The notes under the pieces: model-generated
Database searches by the model: none
What the model was told of the DNA's origin: nothing
The model's input: the letters and a program-made list of their open reading frames with translations, nothing else
Source: Eurosta solidaginis
Taxonomy: Eukaryota; Arthropoda; Insecta; Diptera; Tephritidae
Assembly: GCF_040869045.1 (NCBI RefSeq)
Contig: NC_090321.1
Coordinates: 134,655,689 to 134,719,688, forward strand
DNA: 64,000 bases
Direction: 5' to 3'
Translations under genes and position numbers: made by a program
Shown: piece by piece, positions 54,599 through 64,000 of the stretch
Numbering within the stretch: the first letter of the stretch is position 1
How the letters are laid out: each line of letters starts with the position of its first letter

Positions 54599-55450
54599 TC
54601 TATACTATAATAAAACTGTAGAAAAGTCGTGTCTGTACATTGAAGCAACTTTGATAAATTAACCGAAGGTGATAAAGGGTGTGTAGTAGAGTACATCTGG
54701 ACCATATTTTAAATTTTTTGTAGGTCTGTTTGTCTGCATGTACGGGCTAGTCTCCGAAACTACTGAATGGATTTTTATAAACTTTCACTGGTGGATTTGT
54801 AGTAGCTCCTCAAGCAATCTACCACTTATAAAAATCGGATAACTAAAAAAATGATATGGAAACTAAAGTCAACTTATAGTTCAGTAGAAAGAAAATTTAC
54901 TTTGAAGACATTTCCATAACTTTTTTTTACGGCAACAAAGTAAACCATTGTTTATTTGCTATTTTTAATAGAGTACATCTAAACCTTTTTTAGTACTTTT
55001 GTCAGTCGGTTTGTCTGTATCTTCGTTTACTTTGAAGAGATTTTGAAACTTTTTTTAAGTTTTCCAAAAAAACAACAAAGTGTGCCTGTGTTTAGTTTTT
55101 GTTATTTTTATAATTATTGTACAGCAGCGTACAAAAAAAGTTGGTTACTTTTTTCATAAAATTTTTTTATTTTTAAATAAAACTCTAAAATATTTGCACA
55201 TATCTTAAAAAAATTGCCAAAGGTGATGGAAGGGTTGTAGTATAGTACATCCTGACCATTTTTAAAATTTTATACCTGGTTATCTGTTCGAGCCAATCTC
55301 CGCAGAAATTTGAATACTTGCCTACCATACCAAAGGTCAAACTTTCACAGGAAATATGAAAATGCTTCAAAATTTTGTTTTTTGGTAGCTCCTTAGCAAA
55401 AATGCATCTGCTTTTGTAAGCCGTCTTAAAAATTGTAGGTTCTACCATTT
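54599..55450 (+). repeat. Diverged direct repeats, possible Helitron-like leader
   Basis: Starts TCTATACTATAATAAAACTG. The text GTAGTAGAGTACATCTGGACC (54686) recurs as GTAGTATAGTACATCCTGACC (55238), with a third partial copy at 54968. Helitron leaders often start this way, but no 3' end was found. Confidence 0.4.
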
Positions 55451-56290
55451 GTAGGAAAAGTTAAAAGCAGACAATGAATTGCAGCAGAAGCTTGCACCCT
55501 GTCATGAAGTAAGAGATAGAGAGATACTTCGCTCAAATGGTAATATATGCAGAAGTAAATTACTTTACAATATATTTACTTTGATCAAAAAATTTTTCAT
55601 AAAATTAATCAAAGTAGACCGGTTTTTTTCATATTATTCCCTTTTAATTAAAAAATCTAAATTTTTCCAAAAAAAAGATAAATGATTTTTTTAGTTTTAA
55701 TCCGGCAATACTATGATCTAAAATATAACAAATAAATTTGGGTCCCGATTGGAGGCCATTTATTTTAGGCGTCCCACATAGGGTTCAAAGGTCAGATTGC
55801 GCTATGGGGTCTCCAAAAATGTATATCAGTTATATGAGAAAGCCCGTAGGGAATTTAGGAACTTCTATTAGATAATGCGTAAAAACAAAATAACCGTAAT
55901 ATTGTCCAAAAATGATAGCCACTTATCTGAGATAGAAGCCACCCTAATTCATTAATATTCCGTAGGTATGTGTATGTGTCTTTATATGCAACTTCTGGCC
56001 GTTTGAAGATCAATTCCCAAACTTTCAACAATTAAAATCACAATAAACAGAAAAAAAGTGTAGGTGGAAAAAATTATTCCATGGACCTACGTTTCGGATA
56101 ATATTCCGCTGTTTTTATACACACAGATTAATCGTTTTCGAACAGAAATTGTTTTTTTACATGTCTTGAGATTAACTATAGCAGCTTAGCTTCATTATTA
56201 TATTTTTCGTATATTCCATCCATCCATGGTTTCGGACATGCCTAATAACAGATATGAAATTTTAATTTAAAAACGGCAAACAATTAAATG
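55451..56290. other. Unassigned AT-rich DNA
   Basis: No supported gene or repeat boundary. 55740-55930 is less AT-rich (GGCGTCCCACATAGGG), but no frame or RNA is recognised. Confidence 0.4.
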
Positions 56291-56295
56291 TAAGG

Positions 56296-56637
56296 CGCGA
56301 TAACCTCCGAAGAGATCTAAGGCCGAGCTTCTCTTCCAATTTGCCTCGTGTTCCTCTTGATTTTCCCTAAAAATTGGCCGGACGGGCCCTACATGTTTTA
56401 TGCCGACTCCGAACGGCATCTGCAAGGCAGATGAGTTTGCACTGAGAGCTTTTCATGGCAGAAATACACCCGGAGCGCTTGCCAAACACTGCCTAGGGGC
56501 GACCCCGCTTAGAAGAATTGTCTTCTAATTTAAAAAACGTTATTTCTAAAATTTTGATGTTTGATGTTGCCGGGTTGCGAACCCAGGGCATACGGTGTGG
56601 TAGGCGGAGCACGCTACCATCACACCACGGTGGCCGC
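56296..56637 (-). mobile_element. tRNA-derived SINE, type A, copy 4
   Basis: Minus strand. Body 56296-56540 with GGCCGGACGGGCCCTACATG (plus view), head with B-box complement GGTTGCGAACCC and A-box complement CCATCACACCA. Closest in sequence to copy 1. No clear target duplication. Confidence 0.85.
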
Positions 56638-56639
56638 CT

Positions 56640-57474
56640 ACCACATATACCTTGCACATATTTTTTCACCAATGTAATAAGTTTTTTTTTTTTGGAAATT
56701 AGTTAATTGGTTTTCTATAAATTCACCTGAAACCGAAATAAATTTTAGTTATTGTAAATGTGGTAGATATACGTTAGACTGGGTCGAAAAAAAAGTTGCT
56801 AATGTCCGCCCCTAAATACAAAGATTATGTTGAGAGAGTTTCGGAAAACATTTTTTTTATCCTTCGAAATAAAGCCGAAAAGGGTTCTTCGTTGTAACTT
56901 GGTTATTTTACGTCCAATTTTTAAAATTGATATGTCATTATTTGGCGTTGAGATGCTTCACTTTTCCTTTTAATGTCCTTGTAAAGTATGAAATTGTTTT
57001 CACATGGTTAGGTCAGCTAACAAACTTTTTTCTGGGTATTGCACAAAAGAGATTGAGGCTTAAGTAAACAAAGTACTATCTCCGTTTTTCGAAGTTAGCC
57101 TCCAAAAAAAAAGATATCGGCTTTCGAAGTTCAAAATTCGGTCCACTGTCGGTCTATGTTGGATATACATTATGCAGAGTACAATCATATATTGAACATA
57201 TATTCTGCATAATACAAGTTTTTAATTTTTGAATGATTGTGCACACAAAGTTGCAATCTGCTATTATTCAACCTCATCCTAGGTTCTTCAATCATATCAC
57301 GATAAATAACAATATTTCTCAAACAACATAGAAATAACACAACCAAATATTAATATACATAAAATATAAATACGACAAGTAAACAATAACAACAATTATA
57401 AATCAGTTATCAAGTACATCAAATCATCAAAAGATTTGGTACTTACATCAATACTAACATAAACTTTTTTTTTG
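56640..57474. other. Unassigned AT-rich DNA
   Basis: No gene recognised. A tract around 57180-57240 repeats ATATTGAACATATATTC-like motifs. Confidence 0.4.
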
Positions 57475-59902
57475 GTCGGTCATGTGCACCTCTCGCCTTC
57501 GCTTAATCTCGTCCAGTCTAATTGGGACGTCTACGGAGCAAGCTTCAAGGGATGCGCCTTTTTTAGCTAGTTCTTTCGCTTTTTCATTCCCATCTATTCC
57601 TATATTCCGTGGGACCCAATATAGATGTATGCTTCTCCCTGTCCCGATTCTCTCCAGAGACTGCTTACACTCTAACACGCATTTAGATGCTGTGCTATGC
57701 GAGATTATTGCCTTAATTGCTGCTTGACTGTCAATATAAAAGTTAACACGGTTGCAGCTTAAGCTATTCTCTTCCAGGGTTTCTACTGCTTTGGTTACGG
57801 CTAATATTTCCGCTTGGAAAACGCTACAGTAATCCGGCAGCCTGTAGGATCTGCTTATTTCCGGATCAGAACAGTATACTACAGACCCTAATCCTTCCAC
57901 TACTTTGGAACCATCTGTGTACACATGTATCGCCTCGCCCGCCATTTGCGCACCCTTGCGACAACCGTCCACCTCTATTGTAGCCTTAAGATCTCCCTCG
58001 AAGCGTAGATAGGGACCAGGTAGTATGTTCGTCTTGTGATTGATGACGCTATACTACTATGGCCATATGGTCGGCGCTCAAGCTGCCCCGAGGCACCGAG
58101 CCTGGTTGCGGTTGTTAACCCTATGTTCTTTGCTACCAGGTCTACAGGTGGAATGTGCAGAATGGCATACAGCAGCAGCATGCAGCCGTCAGGTTTGTTT
58201 TCAGGGCTCCCGTAATGCTAAGCATCGATAGTCTGCATACCCCCTCTAATTTTTTGAGGTATGTTGTTTTTTGTGTGGCTTTCCACCAAACAAGAACTCC
58301 ATAGTATAGAATAGGGCTTACAATCGCTGTAAAAACCCAATGAGAAAGAGAGGGCGATAAGCCCCACGTACACCCCAGCATTCTTTTACATGCATAGGAT
58401 GCCGTTGAGGCCTTCTTGACCATCTCCTCTACGTTGAACTTCCATGACAGCTTACTGTCTAGGATGATTCCTAGGTATTTTGTGCAAGGTTTCTCCTGTA
58501 AGGCCACCCCTCCTAACTTAGGCCTGGTCCAATTTAGGACCTTGTACCTCTTTGTAAATAAGACCATATCCGTCTTCTCCGCATTGACTTTCAACCCGAC
58601 ATTAGATGCCCAGGTATGAATATCCCGAAGCGCCCGATCCATCAAAGAACTAATCGTTGGAAGGCACTTTCCACTTATGACAATTGCAACGTGATATGCG
58701 TAAGCCGTAAGTTTTACGGGTCCCTCATCGAATCGCCTGAGCAGTTGGTTGATGAGCAGCGTCCACAGCAGAGGTGATAGCACCCTTCCCTGCGGCGTGC
58801 CCCTGTCCACTGATTTCGTGGCCTCGTACAATCCCCATTGTGATGTAATCTTTCTGCCATTTAACATGCAGCCGATCCATCTGATTAAGGCAGGATGTAC
58901 TTTAATGTAATTAAGACCATCCATAATCGCCCATTTTGAAACATTATTGAAAGCCCCGGCAATGTCCAAGAAGACACCTAGAGCATACTCCTTATATTCC
59001 ACGGATTTCTCTATGCTTATTACCACCATATGCAATGCGGTGTCTACCGACTTGCCTTTGGTGTACGCATGCTGTATTGTGGAGAGCAGCTTTTCATCCA
59101 CGTTGGACTTTATGTACACATCTATCAGTCTCTCAAAGGTTTTGAGCAGAAATGATGTTAAGCTAATGGGTCTATAGTCCTTGGGATACACGTGACCGAT
59201 CTTCCCCGTCTTTGGTAGGAAAGCTACACGAGCAGTTCTCCAAGAGTGCGGTACATGATTCAGCCTTATGCACCCATCGAATATTACTTTAAGCCATTCC
59301 ACGACCGCCATACTTGAAACTTGTAGCATGGCCGGGAACATACCATCTGGGCCCGGCTATTAAAACTTAGAAAACGTTTTCACTGTCCATTCTATCTCGG
59401 TATCGGTCACCAAGCCCGGCACTACTAGCTCCGTGATCGAAGTGTGAGTGATGTCTGCTGGCTCTTCTAAACCGTCTCCCGATGGGAAATGTGTGTCGAG
59501 AAGAACCTCAAGGAATTCCTGACTGTTACGTGACCATTCCCCGTTCCCTTTCTTTATTAGTACCTGGACTATGTTTCCCCTTGCTAGGACTTTTTTTAAC
59601 CGTGCTGTTTCGCACTCTAAGTCCGTACAGAAACTTTCCATGAGTTTCTCTTCGCCCTGGTAATTTCACTCTTGTAGATCCTCAGTTCAGGGATGTACTC
59701 GTCCCGACACGCTTCGCTTTCCGCGATGTTTACGAGCTTAAACATTTCTTTTACCTGTCTTCTTAGAAGACTCAGCTCCGTGCTCCACAGTGGCGGCGTT
59801 GCTTTTCCTATGAATCTTCTTAGAGGGCAAACTTTGTTATACGAAGTCGTAAGTCCTTGTTAGGAATTCATTCGACTCCTCCAGTTCCTCAATATTTGCA
59901 AA
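57475..59902 (-). mobile_element. LINE (LOA/I-type), copy 2, truncated at both ends
   Basis: Same family as 8515-11418, highly similar. 5' truncated near 59902. The 3' end stops inside the RNase H region at GACCGACC followed by nine A (57475-57483 complement), instead of continuing to the normal 3' end, so it was copied from an RNA that ended or was primed internally at an A-rich site. Better preserved than copy 1. Confidence 0.85.
57476..59641 (-). pseudogene. LINE polyprotein remnant: RT and RNase H (copy 2)
   Basis: EN-RT linker 59641-59360. Reverse transcriptase as a single open frame 59341-58142: WRTARVAFLPKTGK, KDYRPISLTSFLLKTFERL, FLDIAGAFNNV and DRGTPQGRVLSPLLW. The catalytic box at about 58701-58690 reads AYAYHVAI in place of YADD, so both Asp residues are lost. 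The thumb region includes NAEKTDMVLFTKR. RNase H follows in another frame (57972-57476): VYTDGSKVVEG, FQAEILAVTKAVETLEE and YIDSQAA present, but VPGHMG and NEKADELA have become VPRNIG and NEKAKELA, losing the conserved His and the last Asp. Non-functional despite long frames. Confidence 0.85.
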
Positions 59903-60075
59903 CTATTTTAATGCAAAACTGACACGAAAAATGTAAAACAATCTCTATTATATAATGTAGGCTTGACATATTAAATGTTAAATTTACATTAAAAAATATG
60001 TAAAGTTCATATGACTAAAATGTTAGTTTATGAAAATTCAATATCATTTTGATATTCTAGAAATGTTAAATAAAA
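59903..60075. other. AT-rich spacer
   Basis: Between the LINE and a possible EnSpm end. At 60076 CACTCAAAATAATTTTG resembles the left end of the element at 38651. Confidence 0.4.
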
Positions 60076-60170
60076 CACTCAAAATAATTTTGTTTAAAAT
60101 TTTATTAACTCAAAATGTTTTTATAAACAATTTATTTCAAAATATTTTATTATTTATTTATTAATATTTA

Positions 60171-62100
60171 TTAATGTAGTTCCATCAAGAATGTAATATA
60201 AATGTATAGGTCGACCAGTAAAAGTTTTTGTAATAAAAATTTCAAAAAAATATGTTTTGTCCCTACGATATAAGACTGAAAGTGTTCTGAAAATTGAAGT
60301 AATTTATATTCATTTACAATAAAAAAAATTGTATTGCTATTGTAAATTAAAATGTTTAAAATATCGTAGAAATTAATGACTTCATTGTCAATTTTTGTCA
60401 AAAAGTTGCCTTTCTTATTTGTGCAACCTTTGTAAGTTAAACTCATGACTGATACGTTTGTTGAAACTTGTGATATCAGGATTTCTAAATTTATAATCGA
60501 TTTATTATAAGGACAATTGCCAATACTAAAAGGCCGAGTGTTGCCATATTCAATGGGGTTTGGTATGCCTTCGCAATGGTCTTTGAGAAAGGCAGTCAAC
60601 TTTAGACCCGCTTTAATACTTAAGGAGTAAGAAATATTTTTTCTTGAGGTTGTACTTCTGCCATAATTTTTAGCTTCTTTATGTTTCGACTCATATCTAA
60701 ATCTCCATAAATATTTAAGTGGGCCGGATTGATAGTGGGCTAAAAAGTGATATTTAGTTTTTAGTGGCTTATTAAACAGTTGAATGAAAGATTCATTATG
60801 AGTTTTTATCAAAGAATTGAGTTCTTCCATTTTTTCAGTTGTAAAACAACTTGTCAAAACTAAGTCGATTGTTTTGAGCAGAGTAATTAATAGGCCCCAA
60901 ACTGGGTTACCTTTTGAAATGCGATCGCCAATTATTAACGGAAAAAAATTAATAAATGGCATCATTTCGCGAGTAGACATTTTAATTTTATTGTTGGCTA
61001 TTTGAATTAAATCTATAGGTGGGGATTGGTTTCCAATTTCTGTTTCGACATAATTAAACAATTGCTTTCTATAGTTGAACGCTGCAATTGAGTTATAAAA
61101 TATTTTAAAATTTCGCATATGTCATATCTGCACACTACCTCAAATAAACCGTGAACTAATCAGTTGCATAATTTTGCGTACCATGAAATGTGGCTAATTC
61201 ATTAAATAAGCAATTAGATTTTACTCCTGTTGCCTTAAAGTTTTTTGTTGCCAATGCAGCATTGTCATTTTGTTATTTTCTGTACAATTCAGGGTACTCA
61301 ACACAATCATATGACATATCTATATTGTGTCTATTACAGAAACGGCAATAATAATTTGAATTAAATGATGAGGTAAACCCGAGAATGTCACTCAAGCCTA
61401 GATTAACCCCAAGGACATTACATAGTACAAAGTGTATTCGTAAATTGCCTGTCGCTGTGTTTATGAGCAATCCATTTTCTTCAAATTCTTTAAATATAGA
61501 AACCAAGGGTTTCAAGAATGGATTATTACCAAATTTTTTCGGAGCATTGATTTTAAAATAAGCCGCTATGAATATGTAATTTAAATTCGAGAGCAGATAT
61601 TGTGGCAGCACCGGAAAGCTATAATATACCCCGCATATTGAATCGATATTTGCATGGCTACCTAGTGGATTATTGATTTCAAAACTGTCTAAATAAACAA
61701 AAAATGGTATAGTTGTTTTTTCCCTGTAAAATTCTACTTTCTGCTTAAAAGATTCCGAGTTAAAAAAAGCCGTTATAAGAGTGAATTGCGTAAGAACTTT
61801 TGTGTTTTGCAACACGGTATCCAACACCCCAGGAAGCTCAAAAAATTTGCGACAACCTTTTACGTTGCTTGCACCTACCGTAGGTTAGTAATTAAGAATA
61901 ACTTCTGTGATTTCATTATTAACATTAAAAAATTGAGGCTTAGAAAAATGGTCTGAATCTGATAAGTCTTTTAATAACTTATGATCCGATTTTATTCCTT
62001 CAAACGGATTTTCGAAAAATTTTAAAAATTCTATAAATTTATTTTTATCTACTCCAGGTACGTTGTCTACTATGTTTAATTTTAGAGCTTGTACTATACT
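60171..62100 (-). pseudogene. EnSpm/CACTA transposase relic, copy 2
   Basis: Minus strand, longer than the copy at 41020-39733. Motifs: ENPFEGIKSDHKLLKDLSDS and SKPQFFNV (about 62030-61900), GCRKFFELPGVLDTVLQNTK, YLDSFEINNPLGSHANID (typical of these transposases), NVLGVNLGLSDILGF, SNYYCRFCNRHN (61827-61273). Then a stretch with breaks (NCLFNELATFHGTQNYATD) and, in 61118-60171, MSTREMMPFINFFPLIIGD, LKTKYHFLAHYQSGPLKYLW, RFRYESKHKEAKNYG and SRKNISYSLSIKAGL. At least two frameshifts or stops. The Trp lost in copy 1 is kept here (YLWRF). A possible left TIR is at 60076; the right TIR is not found. Confidence 0.75.
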
Positions 62101-63434
62101 TGAAGTAATAATAGAAACTCCTTGTTGAATAAATAATACGTAAGTGTATGTAAGTGTGAGTGTAAATTAATAGAAAAATTTTCACATTTTTGGAATATTT
62201 CTGCTTTACATGCAGGCAAGTAAAGCTGTAAAATGATTCAATCAATACAGTTCTAAATCAAGACTGATTCATTTTACAAATATGATGGGTGATTTCAAAT
62301 ATATAAGCCAAGTTTGAATGCGATTTCATGTTTTCCATTAAAAAATTCCGTTAGTGATTGCATGACTGTAAAAAAAGCATTTAGCTTGATTGTGAGTGCA
62401 TCGAGAGCACTCCCACTCACGAGTGATTGCAAAATTTGGTGACTGCAATCACCTTTTCATTTAGTTCCATTGAAATTTTCGTTTTCAGGGTTGATACTTT
62501 CGTACTTTTGATGGTTAACATATCTGTGATTGGTTTGAAGTTGTCAAAATAGTTATAAATAACCGGACTGCCATATTTCATTTAAAACATTATGTTTGAT
62601 TCTAAAAAGTTTTATTCGGTGGATTTTGCTTCAAATGAATTAAACCCAATAAAATGTGCTTTAATTCCGATTGGAAGAAATCAGTCATAGGAGCTTCAGA
62701 GTCAAAATATTCAAAAAACTTAATTGGAATATAATATTACCTACAACAAAATAAAATTTAGTCATAAGGTCCAAAATTGGCTTCCGCATTCAATAACTAC
62801 GGTACTCTGACTCAATGTTTTAAGTTTACTGATTTCTACTAAATTAAGCATTATTTTTTAAGCAGGTTAATGGAAATCAATTGCCACATAAAATGTGTAT
62901 TTTATAAAGTGCATTTCAATGGTGTTCTTGCAGTGAAAGTGTAGAAAAAAGCATTTAAAAGTTCGAAGCGGTAGACGTCAAGAAGCAATGCACAGTGTTT
63001 CATTATAGAACAAAGTCTAAACAAATTCGGGGTGATACGATACATAAAATGAAAGTTTTGGAGTGTGCTACTTTGGATGTGGAATAACTCTGAGGACCCA
63101 ATATATATACGTTTATGTCAATATAATTATATTTTTAATACCGTGAATTACACATGTGTTTAATTTTATGAATCGAAGGGAAAGCGAAATTTTTTGTTTA
63201 ATTTATGACTTATAAAAAATGTTTATTGCGGTAACCGGTTAACAACGTCAGGCGAAATTAGTCTATTTTCGTCCTCCAATACATTTTATTACCGTTGTAA
63301 ATTTTATAATAGCTACTCAAGGGATCACTTTAGCTAACCGGCATTCATTATTAATTATTGTTCGTGTTAACATACATCGGGTTTAAAATTTGCCGCTAGA
63401 ATGAATTTGTGATACTAACGATTGTACACAAAAC
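62101..63434. other. Unassigned AT-rich DNA
   Basis: 62380-62450 contains a fold-back of GAGTGCATCGAGAGCACTC and CACTCACGAGTG with GTGATTGCA on both sides, likely a small MITE. 62460-63430 shows no recognisable gene. Confidence 0.4.
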
Positions 63435-64000
63435 CATCGATGTTGTTGTAGCAGTGCTTCGCCCCATCCAACAGGTGCGACCACTCCAAAATTGTCATAA
63501 ATATCCTTTAACGGGAGTCCTAGGAAACCTGCAGTTTCAACAGGGATGCATATAGTGAAAGGGGTGTTAGAGGCGTTAGTTCCACATTGCAATTAAAGAG
63601 ATGGTTGGTGTCATGTGGGACAGGTTGCAGGCAGGACATACATTTTGCATGTCGCGGTTGATTTTGAATAGGTAAGAGTTTAACCTGTTACAGTATCCAG
63701 ATCGAAGTTGAGCTAGAGTGACGCGCGTCTCCCTAGCGAGATTGTGTTCCCTATTCTGCGACTTCAGTATATTTATCTTTAAGGAAGGGGTTCGCCGGGA
63801 AATTTCTGGCATAGTGGTCCCACGACTTTTTGTGGATATCTGTGAGGACCTGTTTATGTTTTTCTTCTACATACGTCTGAGTTCTCAGGTGCCGTATTTC
63901 CTCATAATATTTGCGGAGATGATTTCTTAACCCCCTGGAAGACGGGGCCTCTTTAATCCGTTGTCTGTTAGGTTGCCCAGGTTTCTGGTATTCAACAGAC
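63435..64000 (-). pseudogene. Jockey-type LINE, RT C-terminal end
   Basis: Minus strand. The frame at 63812-63620 has RETRVTLAQLRSGYCNRLNS and NVCPACNLS, followed in other frames by HDTNHLFNC-like residues (Cys/His knuckle typical of Jockey RT ends) and VETAGFLGLPLKDI (about 63540-63500). The 3' end lies at a CAACAACATC tail (63435-63445). Same family as 36425-37640, cut by the window edge. Frameshifts present. Confidence 0.75.

Noticed and set aside
57454..59641. Active LINE because of a 399-codon RT frame
   Set aside because: Catalytic YADD reads YAYH, RNase H residues are changed, and both ends are truncated.
62140..62165. Right TIR of the second EnSpm copy (GTGTGAGTG)
   Set aside because: Only the last 6-7 bases fit and no matching target duplication is seen.

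Overview
This window looks like a repeat-rich stretch of a dipteran insect genome, possibly a tephritid fruit fly. The order is fairly safe, because the Jockey, RTE and LOA/I-type LINEs, the Ty3/gypsy lineage, Penelope, hAT, EnSpm and Helitron families are all insect-like. The family is a guess from recollection of repeat types. Base composition is AT-rich. Almost everything is transposon-derived and nested. The only host protein-coding sequence I can support is a pair of exons at 50.58-51.01 kb encoding one immunoglobulin domain of a cell-adhesion protein.

Layout. 0-1.3 kb: 5' part of an RTE-type LINE (minus). 1.67-11.8 kb: one Helitron (minus) with both ends recognisable (TC at 11815, hairpin plus CTAG at 1670, A/T insertion site). 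It carries a decayed Rep-helicase gene and an F-box-like reading frame. It was later invaded by an LTR element, now a solo LTR with a SINE inside it, and by a LINE. 12.9-14.1 kb: rearranged Ty3/gypsy relic. 14.2-14.6 kb: 131-bp tandem repeats. 14.66-16.5 kb: Penelope-like element whose tail folds like a hammerhead ribozyme. 16.285-29.69 kb: a 6.7-kb segment present twice in tandem at about 99.9% identity. Each unit holds a LINE 3' end, the Penelope tail, a 1.15-kb TIR transposon, an RTE fragment, a Helitron-like element with 129-bp repeats, a hAT-type element with nested SINEs, and part of a MITE. 30.35-36.21 kb: a complete, apparently intact Ty3/gypsy LTR retrotransposon with gag and pol in a -1 frameshift arrangement. 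36.4-37.6 kb: Jockey-type LINE fragment.

38.65-44.74 kb: an EnSpm/CACTA-type DNA transposon with long imperfect TIRs, a decayed transposase, a three-exon small ORF with a SAM-like fold pattern, and nested RTE and MITE insertions. 44.85-46.43 kb: hAT-type non-autonomous element with a perfect 8-bp target duplication. 46.67-48.31 kb: an 815-bp tandem duplication. 49.25-50.0 kb: hAT/ZMYM1-like pseudogene split by a palindromic SINE. 51.63-53.34 kb: another hAT relic, inserted into a SINE. 53.9-56.3 kb: old dispersed repeats. 57.5-59.9 kb: second copy of the LOA/I-type LINE. 60.1-62.1 kb: second EnSpm transposase relic. 63.4-64.0 kb: Jockey-type LINE 3' end.

The genes do not form a pathway; the nesting order gives relative ages. 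The youngest events appear to be the 6.7-kb tandem duplication and the intact LTR element at 30-36 kb (LTRs about 97% identical by eye). All family names rest on motifs read by eye; no database search was possible.
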